Counted from the stretch's first letter, positions 9,140 through 18,592 are shown. The stretch is 64,000 nucleotides of DNA from Streptomyces sp. M41(2017) (GCF_002078175.1 NZ_MWFK01000003.1:124001-188000), one strand, 5' to 3'. The notes: generated from the letters alone by a model not told the origin. Numbers and translations: made by a program.

Positions 9140-11248
9140 GTGATTCCGCCGAGAAACAGGACGCAGAGACGCCCCGCCGCGGGCGTACCGCTGCGGGCCG
9201 GTCTGGCCCTCGCCGCCGCGGTCCTGGCGGTCGGCGGCCTGGGAGTGGCCGGGGCGCCTCCGGCGCGGGCGGACGATCCCGTCACCCTCTCGCAGCAGGG
9301 GCAGGTCACCGACCGGGTGGACGCGCTGGGCGACCGGAAGGCCTCCGTCACCTCCGCTCTCGACGAGCTCTACGCCGAGCATCGGATCCAGCTCTTCGTG
9401 GCGTACGTGCGCGACTTCTCCGGGCGCTCCGCCCAGAGCTGGGCCGACGCGACCGCGGAGAGGAACGGACTCGGCCAGAACGACGTCCTGCTGGCCGTGG
9501 CGACCGGAGCCCGTCAGTACGCCTATTCGGCCGACGCCCGGTCCGGTTTCACCGAGCAGCAGCTGGCGACGGTCGCGCAGACCGCCATCGAGCCCGCCCT
9601 GAAGCAGAACGACTGGGCGGGCGCCGCCATCGGCGCGGCCGACGGGTATGCCGCCGTCCTCGACGGCGCGCCCGTCCCGGTGCCCACGATCACCCCCGGC
9701 CCGGCCGACCCGGGCGGCGCGGCGGACGGCGGGAACGGGGCGGGCGACTTCGTGCTGCCGGTGGTCGCGGTCGGCGCGGCCGGGGCGCTGGGCGCGTACG
9801 CCTACTCCCGGCGCAAGCGCGGCGACTCTGCCGGGCGCGGTACGACCACCGGGCAGAGCTGGGGCGGCGCGGCCCCGGTTCCGTTGCCGGAACTGGACTC
9901 CCGGGCGAAAGGGCTGCTGGTGGAGACCGACGACGCGGTCCGTACCAGCACCGAGGAACTGGGCTTCGCTTCCGCACAGTTCGGCGACGAGGCCGTCGGC
10001 CCCTTCACCGAGGCCGTGGAGTACGCCAAGAGCGAGCTGACGCAGGCCTTCCGGCTGCGCCAGCAGCTGGACGACGCCTACCCGGAGGACGACGCCACCC
10101 GGCGCCGGATGCTGGAGGAGATCATCGCCCGGTGCACGGAGGCGAACCGCAGACTGGACGCCGAGTCGGCGGCCTTCGACCGGCTGCGGGATCTGGAGAA
10201 GAACGCGCCGCAGGCCCTGGCCACCGTCGAGCAACAGTTCCGGGCCCTCTCCGGTCGCACCGCCGCGGCGGAGGCGACGCTGGCCGCCGTCGCGCGGGAG
10301 TACGCGGACTCCGCGTCGGCGCCGGTGGCCTCCAACGCCCAGCAGGCCGAGGACCGGCTGCTGTTCGCGACGACCAGCCTCGACGCGGCACGCACCGCGG
10401 TCGGGAGCGGGGACAACGGCAGGGCCGCCGTGCACGTCCGGGCCGCCGAGAGCGCGGTCGGCCAGGCCGCGACCCTGGTCGACGCGGTGGAACGACGGGC
10501 CCAGGAACTGGCGCAGGCGGCCGGGAAGTTGCCGGGCGCCCTCAACGAGGCCGAGACGGACCTCGCGGACGCCCGCGGGCTGCTCACCGGGACCGCCGAG
10601 GGTACGTCCACGGCGGATCTGCGCGGCAGGATCGGCCGGGCGGAGGCAGTCCTGGCCGACGTGCGCCGGGAGCAGGCGGCGGGCCGGTACGACCCGATCG
10701 ACTGCCTGCGCCGGGTCGAGGAGGCCGACGCCGCGCTCGACGAGGCGATGGCCGGGGCGCGCGAGCGGGAATCCGGGCGCCAGCGCGCGGTGGCCCTGCT
10801 CGACCAAGCGCTGTTCTCGGCCCGCAGCGCGATCGGCGCTGCCACGGACTATGTCACCACCAGCCGGGGCGCGGTCGGCAGCCAGGCCCGCACCCGGCTG
10901 GCGGAGGCGAGCCGGCACCTGGAGCGCGCGACGGCCCTGGCCGCGTCGGACCCGCCCGGCGCGCTGGCGGAGGCCCAGCAGGCGGATTCCCTCGCGCGGC
11001 AGGCGCAGCAGCTGGCCGAGCAGGACGTGCGGGGTTACCAAAATCCGTACGGGGGCCGGCGTTCCGGCGGCGGTCAGGGCGGCGCCGTACTCGGCGGGAT
11101 CATCCTCGGCGAGATCCTGCGGGGCGGCGGCGGCTTCGGCGGCCGGGGCGGGGGTTTCGGCGGTGGTTTCGGGGGTGGTGGCGCCGGCCCGGGCTCCTTC
11201 GGCGGCGGTGGAACCCGGGGCCGCATGGGCGGCGGGGGCCGCTTCTGA
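9140..11248 (+). CDS. TPM-domain membrane protein with long helical region and Gly-rich tail
   Basis: A 702-residue protein if started at the GTG at 9140, which begins directly before a good signal (…LALAAAVLAVGGLGV…, cleavage after ARA near 44). An ATG at 9104 is also possible. A TPM domain (about 48-175, with LFVAYVRDFSGRSAQSWADATAERNGL split by beta strands) faces outside. One transmembrane helix near 200-220 (VVAVGAAGALGAYAYS) is followed by a cytosolic, Ala/Glu/Arg-rich helical region (about 250-640). The last 50 residues are almost pure Gly/Arg/Phe (GGGFGG repeats). TPM domains occur in membrane proteins linked to protein quality control or photosystem repair. The next gene is PspA, suggesting a shared membrane-stress role. 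Confidence 0.85.
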   Translation: MIPPRNRTQRRPAAGVPLRAGLALAAAVLAVGGLGVAGAPPARADDPVTLSQQGQVTDRVDALGDRKASVTSALDELYAEHRIQLFVAYVRDFSGRSAQSWADATAERNGLGQNDVLLAVATGARQYAYSADARSGFTEQQLATVAQTAIEPALKQNDWAGAAIGAADGYAAVLDGAPVPVPTITPGPADPGGAADGGNGAGDFVLPVVAVGAAGALGAYAYSRRKRGDSAGRGTTTGQSWGGAAPVPLPELDSRAKGLLVETDDAVRTSTEELGFASAQFGDEAVGPFTEAVEYAKSELTQAFRLRQQLDDAYPEDDATRRRMLEEIIARCTEANRRLDAESAAFDRLRDLEKNAPQALATVEQQFRALSGRTAAAEATLAAVAREYADSASAPVASNAQQAEDRLLFATTSLDAARTAVGSGDNGRAAVHVRAAESAVGQAATLVDAVERRAQELAQAAGKLPGALNEAETDLADARGLLTGTAEGTSTADLRGRIGRAEAVLADVRREQAAGRYDPIDCLRRVEEADAALDEAMAGARERESGRQRAVALLDQALFSARSAIGAATDYVTTSRGAVGSQARTRLAEASRHLERATALAASDPPGALAEAQQADSLARQAQQLAEQDVRGYQNPYGGRRSGGGQGGAVLGGIILGEILRGGGGFGGRGGGFGGGFGGGGAGPGSFGGGGTRGRMGGGGRF

Positions 11249-11419
11249 CCGGCGCGGGCGGCGGGGCCACCGGGCAGGCACCGGCCCGACCGGCCTGCCG
11301 AGCCGTCGACCGGACGTGCCGAACCCGCCCCCGCCGTTGCCCACCGGCGCCCACCGGCGCCCACCCGAACCTCCCCCTCAGGCACACCCGACCCCCCAAG
11401 GCTCACGAGGAGATACAGC

Positions 11420-12148
11420 ATGAGCAAGCAGACGATCGTCGGCCGCGTCACCCAGCTGGCCAAGGCCAACATCAACGCGCTGCTGGATCAGGCGGAGGAT
11501 CCGCAGAAAATGCTGGACCAGTTGATCCGCGACTACACCAACAACATCTCCGAGGCGGAGCAGGCGGTCGCCGCCACGATCGGGAACCTGCGGATGCTGG
11601 AGGCGGACCACAAGGAGGACGTGGAGGCGGCCGCCGAGTGGGGCGGAAAGGCCCTCGCGGCCAGCCGGAAGGCGGATGAACTGCGCGCGTCGGGGACGCC
11701 CGAGGACGCCGGGAGCGCCGACAAGTTCGACAACCTGGCGAAGGTCGCCCTGGGCCGACAGCTGCAGTCCGAGAAGGAGGCGACGACGGCGGAGCCGACG
11801 ATCGCCGCCCAGACGGAGGTCGTCGACAAGCTCAAGTCAGGTCTCGACGCGATGAAGGGCAAGCTGACGGAGCTCCAGGCCAAGCGGGACGAGCTGGTGG
11901 CCCGGGCCAAGACCGCGCAGGCCCAGAACACGATGATGGACGCGGTGAAGAACATCGACGTGATGGACCCGACGAGCGACCTGAACCGCTTCGAGGAGAA
12001 GGTCCGTCGCGAGGAGGCCATGGCCCTGGGCAAGCAGGAACTGGCCGCGTCCTCCCTCGACGCGCAGTTCGAGTCCCTGGAGGACCTCGGCAGGACCGCG
12101 GAGATCGAGGCCCGGCTGGCCGCGCTCAAGCAGGGCCGAGCCGCCTGA
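11420..12148 (+). CDS. pspA: PspA/IM30 family membrane-stress protein
   Basis: A 242-residue, almost wholly alpha-helical protein with an AGGAG site before the ATG. It has the usual PspA/IM30 opening with amphipathic helix (SKQTIVGRVTQLAKANINAL), then QAEDPQKMLDQLIRDY, a long coiled coil (about 30-190) and the C-terminal helical hairpin. The family forms ESCRT-III-like oligomers on damaged membranes; in Streptomyces it supports envelope integrity. It lies 171 bp after the TPM gene on the same strand, so a joint transcript is plausible. No PspB/PspC or sigma-54 activator is nearby, as expected in actinobacteria. Confidence 0.93.
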   Translation: MSKQTIVGRVTQLAKANINALLDQAEDPQKMLDQLIRDYTNNISEAEQAVAATIGNLRMLEADHKEDVEAAAEWGGKALAASRKADELRASGTPEDAGSADKFDNLAKVALGRQLQSEKEATTAEPTIAAQTEVVDKLKSGLDAMKGKLTELQAKRDELVARAKTAQAQNTMMDAVKNIDVMDPTSDLNRFEEKVRREEAMALGKQELAASSLDAQFESLEDLGRTAEIEARLAALKQGRAA

Positions 12149-12498
12149 CCGTTCCGGGACGCGACCCGGCCCGACGCGGACGGAACCCGGGGGACTTGGG
12201 GGTGCGCCCGCCGCGCACAGCCGGTCCCCGCCCCTGGGTACCGTGATCGCCCGGACCGAAAGTGCCACCTCCCGGGGCCACTCACCTCCGACACACGGAG
12301 CAGCCTCCGCAGACGGACACTGCGAGACCTCAAACCTGCTCCTCGGCAGTCAACTTCCATACCCAGACGCAGTGTTCATCCGACCGGCACGGTCAGGCAA
12401 AGCCTTTCACGATCCCTTGAACCCCCACTTGATCCACCCGACACTGTGATCCCTGCGCACCCGCATCGGCGCGTGACACGGAGGGGGACCACGGGGAC
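12149..12498. other. Intergenic stretch without a recognised gene
   Basis: 350 bp between PspA and the small membrane protein. It has lower GC towards its right half (around 12390-12450), as expected for promoter DNA of the gene at 12499. I see no conserved frame, hairpin or repeat. Confidence 0.6.
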
Positions 12499-12981
12499 AT
12501 GAGCAGACCGACAACGAGCACCGTCGACGTCGCGGTACGTCACATCCTCAGCGACCGGACGACGGGCTTCCTCACCCGGACCCGCAGGATCACCTGGCGG
12601 GACAGCCTGTACAAGGTGCGCCGGCCTGCTTCCGGCAAGCAGAGCGTCGAACTGACCTGTCCCGTGTGCGACGCCTCCCTGTTGGCCGAGGTCCGTACGG
12701 AGGCCCGCACCCGCCGAACCAGCGCCGTCCTGCTGGTCCTGGCCGCCCTGAGCGTCGTCGTCTTCGTCTTGGCCCTCGCCTACGCCGTCCACGAAGGCGG
12801 CCGCACCCTGCCCGAGGGCCAGTCGCTCCCCGCACTGTTCCCTGTCAGCATCCTGTCGATCTTCGTCACCTTCGCCGCCGCTCCGACCCTCTTCCTCAGA
12901 GGCCGCCACTACAACGGCGTCACCATGCTGGACGCCCCCAAGCCCCGTCGGATGCACGGCATCAAGCCCGTACGCGGCTGA
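12499..12981 (+). CDS. Two-helix membrane protein with a CPVC motif, unknown function
   Basis: A 160-residue protein I do not recognise. The start ATG follows ACGGGGAC. Residues 1-70 are polar and basic and include LTCPVCDASLL (about 52-62), a single CxxC that could bind zinc only with a partner or as a dimer. Two transmembrane helices follow (about 75-96 and 112-133), with a short loop facing outside, and a basic tail (PKPRRMHGIKPVRG) in the cytosol. A positive-inside reading places the CPVC in the cytoplasm. It is preceded by a 350-bp intergenic gap and is likely transcribed alone. Confidence 0.75.
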   Translation: MSRPTTSTVDVAVRHILSDRTTGFLTRTRRITWRDSLYKVRRPASGKQSVELTCPVCDASLLAEVRTEARTRRTSAVLLVLAALSVVVFVLALAYAVHEGGRTLPEGQSLPALFPVSILSIFVTFAAAPTLFLRGRHYNGVTMLDAPKPRRMHGIKPVRG

Positions 12982-13205
12982 GCACGCTGCCGGGCGCTAG
13001 GCGGGCCGGTCGAAGCGCAGGCTGCCGGCGCGGCCGGGTCGCACCGCTGCCCGCAGGTGATGTCGACGGCGCAGGACGAGAACGTCCGTCGGATCGTCCG
13101 AGCCGAGCGGCCGGACGGACCCGGGCGAAACGGTGAGCTTCGTGGACTGCGGCCGCGCGGGAGATGATGGGGAGGAAACGACGGAACGCGAGGTCAGGAG
13201 CTTGC

Positions 13206-13544
13206 ATGGCGAAGCCGGTGCACCAACCCCGCGAGGACGCGGAGTTCGATTTCATCCTGAGGATGAGCAGGGTCCCGGTCCTCGCCTACTTCACCGGGAC
13301 ATGGCCCAAGGCGATCGAGCCCTGCCGGGCCATGGACCTCGTCATCGGTGGCATCGCCGACGAGTACGCCGGCCGCCTGACGGCCGTCCGCACCGACATC
13401 ACGCGCTGTCCTTCCGCCACCGAGCGATACGGCGTCACCGGAGCCCCGTCCTACGTCCTGCTGAAGCAGGGCGAGGCAGTGGCACACGGCACGGGACCGA
13501 TGACCAGCTCCGAGGTACGCGACTTCCTGGACCCCCACGTCTGA
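13206..13544 (+). CDS. Thioredoxin-fold protein lacking the CxxC active site
   Basis: A 112-residue protein whose ATG follows TCAGGAG. An in-frame ATG at 13164 lacks a ribosome site. The thioredoxin pattern is clear: VPVLAYFTGTWP (strand and active-site turn), DIT…YGVTGAPSYVLLKQGE (strand, cis-Pro in GAPS, strand). The usual WCGPC is replaced by WPKAIEPC, so the nucleophilic first Cys is missing and only the second position keeps a Cys. It cannot act as a normal dithiol reductase; a binding, chaperone or monothiol role is more likely. It stands alone between unrelated genes. Confidence 0.8.
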   Translation: MAKPVHQPREDAEFDFILRMSRVPVLAYFTGTWPKAIEPCRAMDLVIGGIADEYAGRLTAVRTDITRCPSATERYGVTGAPSYVLLKQGEAVAHGTGPMTSSEVRDFLDPHV

Positions 13545-13719
13545 GCGTCCGCTCCCAGCGCCACAGGGCACCCGGCACACTGCCGCGCCGAACAAGAACC
13601 GCACGCCCCGGCCGGCCGGACACGCACCGCTGCCCATGCACCTCCCGGCACCTGTGGCCACCGAGGTTCCGCGCCGCCGGCGTCGGGCACGTAGGCCCGG
13701 GGACACGTCATGTCGGCGT

Positions 13720-14913
13720 TCACCAGTCGCAGGGCGACTCCTCGAAGAGGTCCGGCTCGGTGACCCAGCCCGCGTTGAGGACGAGCCGGGACGTGCGGTG
13801 CAGGGCGAGGAAGCCGAAGGGGCGGTCGAAGCGGACGGTGATCTCGCGGGCCCGGTAGCGACGGAGCGTCGGGCCGGCGGCCACCGCTCCGAAGGCGGTG
13901 ACGGCTGCGGAGCGGAAGCCGCGTGCGCCGAACGTCGCCGTCATCGCCTGCACGGCCTGCCGGACGGCCAGGGGCTCGGCGCTGATGCCGGGGAAGTGGC
14001 CCTGCGAGACGTCCGTCGCTGCGCGCAGGCCGAACAGGTCGGGGTGTTCGAGCAGGTCGTGCCGGGCTTGGACGGTGAAGGCCACGGTGGACACGTCGAG
14101 CGCGGGTTCCCCGTCGACGCTGGGGACGCGGCTCACGGTCAGCCCGGGGCCCGGGGCGCCGTAGGGGAGCGTGTCGCCGGGGACCACGGCCCGGCGGTTG
14201 TGGAGTGTGGCCACAGCGGCGGGCAGTACCTCTCGTGCGGTGGCTTCCGGAGTTCCGAGGTAGAGGTGGACGTCCATGCCATGGGCACCGATGACCTGAA
14301 GTTCGGTGAGGGGGCCGGCCGCCGTGTCCGCGACGCCCACCCGATTCAGGAGACTGGTGCTACGGAACAGCCCGGCCGTCTCCCTGCCGCGCCACGGCCC
14401 GGTCCCGGTTTCCATCACGCCTGAGGTGAAGGGCCGGATCCAGTCGGTGCGGAGGGTCAGAGCGCTCGCCAGTACCAGCTGGGTCTCCTCGTTCACCGTG
14501 ACCGGCATCGCGTCGATGCGGCCGTCGGTGCACTTGGCCGCCCATGCGTCGAGGTGCGCCTGGTCGCGGACGCGGTCCCCGGTGAACTGCCCTTGAACGG
14601 CGGGGGGCAACTTGTCCCGCCAGGCCGGTTCGAGAGGGAAGGTGTCGCGGGTCCACAGGCCCAGGGCGGTGCGCAGACCCCGCGTCGAACCGAGGACGGA
14701 GAGCAGGTCCCGTGCGGCTGTGGCGGCGCCGTCGGCCGGGACGCCGAGTGCGTCCGAGAGTTCATTCCTCGGGGGACCCGCGGCGCCGTCGGCGAGCAGT
14801 CCGAGGAGCGGCCACACCCCCGCAGAGGCGACCACCGTGCCGTCGTCCGGAAGCGTCGCAGCCCACCGGGCCGTCAGTCCGTTGACCGCTTCGACTGTGC
14901 CCTGGCCGATCAT
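13720..14913 (-). CDS. Serpin family serine protease inhibitor
   Basis: A 397-residue protein. I prefer the ATG at 14913 because GGGGGG lies at ribosome-site distance; an ATG two codons earlier is adjacent to that tract. Serpin features include NGLTARWAATLPDDGTVVASAGVWPLLGLLADGA near the N-terminus, VNEETQLVLASALTL, and the C-terminal strand after the reactive loop, FDRPFGFLALHRTSRLVLNAG. The reactive-centre loop falls around FRSAAVTAFGAVAAGPTL, Ala-rich as in inhibitory hinges. There is no signal peptide, so it may guard the cytosol against proteases. Serpins are uncommon in bacteria. Confidence 0.82.
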   Translation of the reverse strand: MIGQGTVEAVNGLTARWAATLPDDGTVVASAGVWPLLGLLADGAAGPPRNELSDALGVPADGAATAARDLLSVLGSTRGLRTALGLWTRDTFPLEPAWRDKLPPAVQGQFTGDRVRDQAHLDAWAAKCTDGRIDAMPVTVNEETQLVLASALTLRTDWIRPFTSGVMETGTGPWRGRETAGLFRSTSLLNRVGVADTAAGPLTELQVIGAHGMDVHLYLGTPEATAREVLPAAVATLHNRRAVVPGDTLPYGAPGPGLTVSRVPSVDGEPALDVSTVAFTVQARHDLLEHPDLFGLRAATDVSQGHFPGISAEPLAVRQAVQAMTATFGARGFRSAAVTAFGAVAAGPTLRRYRAREITVRFDRPFGFLALHRTSRLVLNAGWVTEPDLFEESPCDW

Positions 14914-15068
14914 CCCCATCCCCCCGTCGTCACAAGATCCCCGCGAGAGTAGGGCCGGAGGCTGCCGGTGGGCGAATCGAGGGCTCCGTCGGCATCGCCG
15001 CCGACGGCCGGGGCGCGCATCCCAGAGGCGGACACCGGACTGAGCGTCCGCCGTACCGTCTCACCTCG

Positions 15069-15923
15069 TCATCGCGACCCTGCCGCCACGAGCGTCGCCG
15101 TGATGGGTTCGAGCGTGGCGATCAGTTCGTCGAGCTCGGCCGGGGACAGGGCGTCGAACGGCGGGGCGGCGAGCTCGTCGGTCAGCGCTTCGATGCGTCG
15201 CTTGGTCTCGCGGCCGACGTCGGTGAACCGGCCTTCGGCGTCGACGAGTCCACGCTCACGCAGGCCGTCCATGACGGCGGCGAGCCGCTCCTTCGGCAGG
15301 TGGTGGATGCGCCCGAACGATTCCGGCGGGTGGATGCCGCTCTCCAGCGCGCTGAGCACATGGGCCTCCGTGCCGCCGATGCGCATGCCGACGAGTGCGG
15401 CGATGTGCCCGTCGCCACGGTGCTCGCGCAGCATGGTCGCCGAGTGCCACAGGCGGGCGACCGGGTCGCTCGGCACGGCGAGGGTGCGCATCCCGGCGTA
15501 CATCACCCGGCCTTCCGTGGGCGCGTTCGTCGCGGCCTTGGTGGTCAGATCGGCGGCGCGCACCAGGCCGGGCGAGTCGGCCAGCTCGTCGCCGAGGATG
15601 CGCCGCAGCGAGGCCGCGCTGCCCCGCTCCCGGGCGGCGACGGACTCCTCGGGCGGGATCGTCTCCCACGCGCTCGGGATGTGCCGCGCGGCCTCCCCGT
15701 CGGCGAAGTTGTAGAAGGCCGCGTGCACGACCTGCGCGGGGACTCTTCCGAGCGGCGCCGCTCGGCTGGCGAAGTATCCGTCCCAGTACGTGCGATGGCC
15801 GAGCGCGGCCAGTTCCTCGTTGCATTCGTCCGCGAAGAAGGTGACCAGGCAGATCGGCTCCAGGAGCTCGAACATGCGTCGGGCGGTTCCGGTCACCGGA
15901 CCACCCGGCTCGCTGTCTGTCAT
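15069..15923 (-). CDS. SCO6745-family protein (winged-helix-like), unknown function
   Basis: A 284-residue protein with ATG at 15923 behind GGAGG. It matches my memory of the SCO6745 family: an N-terminal helical region (ARRMFELLEPICLVTFFADECNEEL split into two helices), a central conserved DGYFASRAAPLG and FYNFADG segment, and a C-terminal half (about 190-284) that reads as a winged helix (RLAAVMDGLRERGLVDAEGRFTDVG). It may be a ligand-responsive regulator, but no biochemical role is established. No neighbouring gene explains it. Confidence 0.75.
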   Translation of the reverse strand: MTDSEPGGPVTGTARRMFELLEPICLVTFFADECNEELAALGHRTYWDGYFASRAAPLGRVPAQVVHAAFYNFADGEAARHIPSAWETIPPEESVAARERGSAASLRRILGDELADSPGLVRAADLTTKAATNAPTEGRVMYAGMRTLAVPSDPVARLWHSATMLREHRGDGHIAALVGMRIGGTEAHVLSALESGIHPPESFGRIHHLPKERLAAVMDGLRERGLVDAEGRFTDVGRETKRRIEALTDELAAPPFDALSPAELDELIATLEPITATLVAAGSR

Positions 15924-16331
15924 CGTGCAACCTCCATGAAGTCGGTGGAGCGGATCCGATGGGCCGGCCGGCTCGGTCGAGACGTCCCGGCTCGCGTTCG
16001 TACGGGATCTTCGTGCCGTCCCGATGATGACCCGAGTCCGCCGGGAAACTCATCGGTCCACGCACGGTCCACCACGGGGGAGCCGACGGAGGGAGCCGTC
16101 GAAGGGATCCGGCGAGAGGCGACGGCAGGGCCGGCGCACGGACCGACCGCCGCCTTTTGACGCGAATTGTTCAAGACGGCACGCCCGTTGCGCGACGGCG
16201 CGGTATGGTCGCGCATTCGAACGGTGTCCGTTTTCGTGGGGCAGGTGTCCACGCGGGCCCGTCGAGCGCGACGGCGCGGCCGACCGCACGGTCCGGGCCG
16301 CGGCACCGTCGCGCCTCACTCTGGGGGGTTC
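15924..16331. other. Intergenic stretch without a recognised gene
   Basis: 408 bp between two divergent genes, so it should contain both promoters. I see no convincing frame, operator palindrome or hairpin. The GGGGGG just before 16332 is the ribosome site of the propeller protein. Confidence 0.55.
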
Positions 16332-18545
16332 ATGCGCAGGGCAGTCATGGGAACGTCTCTCGCCGTCGCCGGCGGGCTCGTCGCGGCCGGCGTCGGCCTG
16401 TGGACCGGCGCCGACCGGGCGACGGCGACCTCCGCCCAAGTGCGGTTCACCGCGGACGCGCTGCCCACCTGGCAGACGAACGGCATCGTGTGGGCGCTCG
16501 CGCACTCCGGATCGACCGTCTTCGCCGGCGGTACGTTCTCGCAGATCCGTCCGCCGCAGGGCGGTTCGGGGGCCGCGCGGAACGCGGTCAACTTCGCCGC
16601 GTTCGACGCCGCGACGGGCAACCCGACCAACTGCAACCTGTCGTTCACCATCGGCAGCGGCACCGCGACCGTGCGCGCGCTCGCCGTGTCACCGGACGGC
16701 AAGACGCTCTACGCGGGCGGCTATTTCAGCGCCGTCAACGGCACGTCGGCCGGCAGTCTCGCGGCCATCGACATCGCGAGCTGCACGCCGAAGACCTCGT
16801 TCCGTCCGCAGATGAACGCGACCGTGCGGGCGCTCGCCGTCACCGCCGACACGGTGTACGCGGGCGGCGACTTCACCCAGGCGGGCAGCGAGAGCCGCGG
16901 CAGGTTCGCCGCGGTCGACGCCTCCAGCGGCTCGGTTCTGCCGTTCGCCGTGAACGCGGACGCGCCGGGCCGCGCCGTGACCGTCGCACCCGACGGCAAG
17001 CACGTCGTGCTGGGCGGCGACTTCTTCACGGTCAACGGCACAAGTACGCACGCCCTCGCGGTGGTCGACGCCGCCAGCGGCGCGGTCACCACGCCGTATC
17101 CGGGGTTCATAGCCGACAACTCCGTGGTGAAGTCCCTCGCGGCCGACCAGGACGGCGTCTACACCGGCAACGAGGGCACCGGCCACCACGCCTTCGACGG
17201 ACGGATCGGCCTCGACCCGGCCACGTTCGCCCAGCGCTGGCGCGACACCTGCTACGGCGCCACCCAGTCGGTGCTGCCCTACCGCAGCGTCCTCTACAGC
17301 GCCTCGCACGCCCACGACTGCTCCGAGGTCGGTGAGTTCCCCGACGGGGCGCGGCATCACTTCCTCGCCCAGTCGACCGGCGGCACCAGCCACTACGGCT
17401 GGTTCCCGCAGACCAACGACGGCCTCGGCGAGCAGATCGGTCCACGCGCACTCACCGTCGCGACCTCAGGCAGCACCGACTACCTGTGGTCCGGTGGCGA
17501 GTTCACCACCGTCAACGACGCACCCGCCCAGGGGCTGACCCGCTTCGCGTCGACCGGCGACAAGGGCGCCCCGTCCACGCCGGTGGTCACCGCCGAGAGC
17601 GTGAAGCCCTCGGAGATCGCGGTGCACGTCCGCTCCGCCTTCGACACGGACGACTCCCGTCTGACGTACCGGATCTACCGGGACGGCGGCACCACCCCGG
17701 TCGTCACCCTCACCGGTGACTCCACGTTCTGGTCGCGCCCGCAGCTGACCTGGACCGACAAGGGCGTCACCGCCGGAGCGAGCCACAGCTACCGGGTCAC
17801 CGCCACCGACGCGGCGGGCAACACCAGCGCCCTTTCGGCCTCGGTGTCGGCGAGCGGCGTGGCGAAGGCGGACGCCTATGCCTCGGCGGTCCTCGGCGAC
17901 GGCGCCCAGCTCTACTGGCGCTACTCGGACACCTATCCGGGACTCGCCGCGGACACCAGCTCCGCCAACGGCAACGGTGTCCACGTGGGCGGCCCCGCGC
18001 TGCGCCAGTCCCCCGGTGCGGTCCCCGGCTCCACCGCGCTCGGCCTCAACGGCACCAGCCAGTGGGTCTACAGCGACCGCCGCTTCGCGCAGCCGGCCAC
18101 GTACAGCATGGAGACCTGGTTCAAGACCTCCACCACCACCGGTGGCCTCCTCACGGGCTTCGGTGACAACACCGCGAAGGCGAGCGCCGCGTACGACAAG
18201 CAGGTGTGGATGAACAACGCCGGCCGCGTCGTGTTCGGAGTGAACTCCGGCGGCTGGAAGACCCTGTCCAGCAGCGCCGCGCTCAACAACGACGCCTGGC
18301 ACCACATGGTCGCCACGCAGAGCCCGAACGGCATGGCGCTGTACATCGACGGCAAGCTCCAGGCGAGCAACACCGTCGCGGCGAGCCGCGCCTACAGCGG
18401 CTACTGGCACGCCGGATACGACAACCTGCGGGGCGTGCCCGGCGCGCCCACGTCGTACTGGTTCAAGGGGCAGCTCGACGAGACGGCCGTCTATCCGACC
18501 GCACTCACCGCCGCGAAGGCATTGAGCCACTACAACCTGCGCTGA
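16332..18545 (+). CDS. Secreted beta-propeller, FN3 and LamG domain protein
   Basis: A 737-residue exported protein starting at the ATG after GGGGGG. A signal peptide occupies about 1-34 (…SLAVAGGLVAAGVGLW…). Residues about 45-420 repeat a motif like AGG-x-F-(S/T)-x-VNG (for example VFAGGTFSQ, LYAGGYFSAVNG, VYAGGDFTQAG, VVLGGDFFTVNG, GGEFTTVND), about one per 50 residues, indicating propeller blades. A fibronectin-III-like domain follows (about 415-510, TYRIYRDGG … SYRVTATDAAGNTSA), then a LamG/concanavalin-like lectin domain (about 520-737, YSMETWFKT … WHHMVATQS … YIDGKLQASN). It probably binds surface or polymer ligands outside the cell. There is no catalytic motif. Confidence 0.85.
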   Translation: MRRAVMGTSLAVAGGLVAAGVGLWTGADRATATSAQVRFTADALPTWQTNGIVWALAHSGSTVFAGGTFSQIRPPQGGSGAARNAVNFAAFDAATGNPTNCNLSFTIGSGTATVRALAVSPDGKTLYAGGYFSAVNGTSAGSLAAIDIASCTPKTSFRPQMNATVRALAVTADTVYAGGDFTQAGSESRGRFAAVDASSGSVLPFAVNADAPGRAVTVAPDGKHVVLGGDFFTVNGTSTHALAVVDAASGAVTTPYPGFIADNSVVKSLAADQDGVYTGNEGTGHHAFDGRIGLDPATFAQRWRDTCYGATQSVLPYRSVLYSASHAHDCSEVGEFPDGARHHFLAQSTGGTSHYGWFPQTNDGLGEQIGPRALTVATSGSTDYLWSGGEFTTVNDAPAQGLTRFASTGDKGAPSTPVVTAESVKPSEIAVHVRSAFDTDDSRLTYRIYRDGGTTPVVTLTGDSTFWSRPQLTWTDKGVTAGASHSYRVTATDAAGNTSALSASVSASGVAKADAYASAVLGDGAQLYWRYSDTYPGLAADTSSANGNGVHVGGPALRQSPGAVPGSTALGLNGTSQWVYSDRRFAQPATYSMETWFKTSTTTGGLLTGFGDNTAKASAAYDKQVWMNNAGRVVFGVNSGGWKTLSSSAALNNDAWHHMVATQSPNGMALYIDGKLQASNTVAASRAYSGYWHAGYDNLRGVPGAPTSYWFKGQLDETAVYPTALTAAKALSHYNLR

Positions 18546-18553
18546 ACAGGCCG

Positions 18554-18592
18554 GGCCGGGTCCGCCGGGTGATTCACCGGGCGGGCCCGGCC
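18554..18592. terminator. Hairpin terminator between convergent genes
   Basis: GGCCGGGTCCGCCGGG (18554-18569) pairs with 18577-18592, with one G-U and one mismatch, around a 7-nt loop. It lies 8 bp after the LamG-protein stop and before the end of the leftward RNA-ligase-like gene, so it may serve both. Confidence 0.75.

Noticed and set aside
8891..11344. Open frame of 817 codons on the minus strand
   Set aside because: Antisense to the TPM-domain gene and Arg/Gly/Leu-rich with no recognisable domain.
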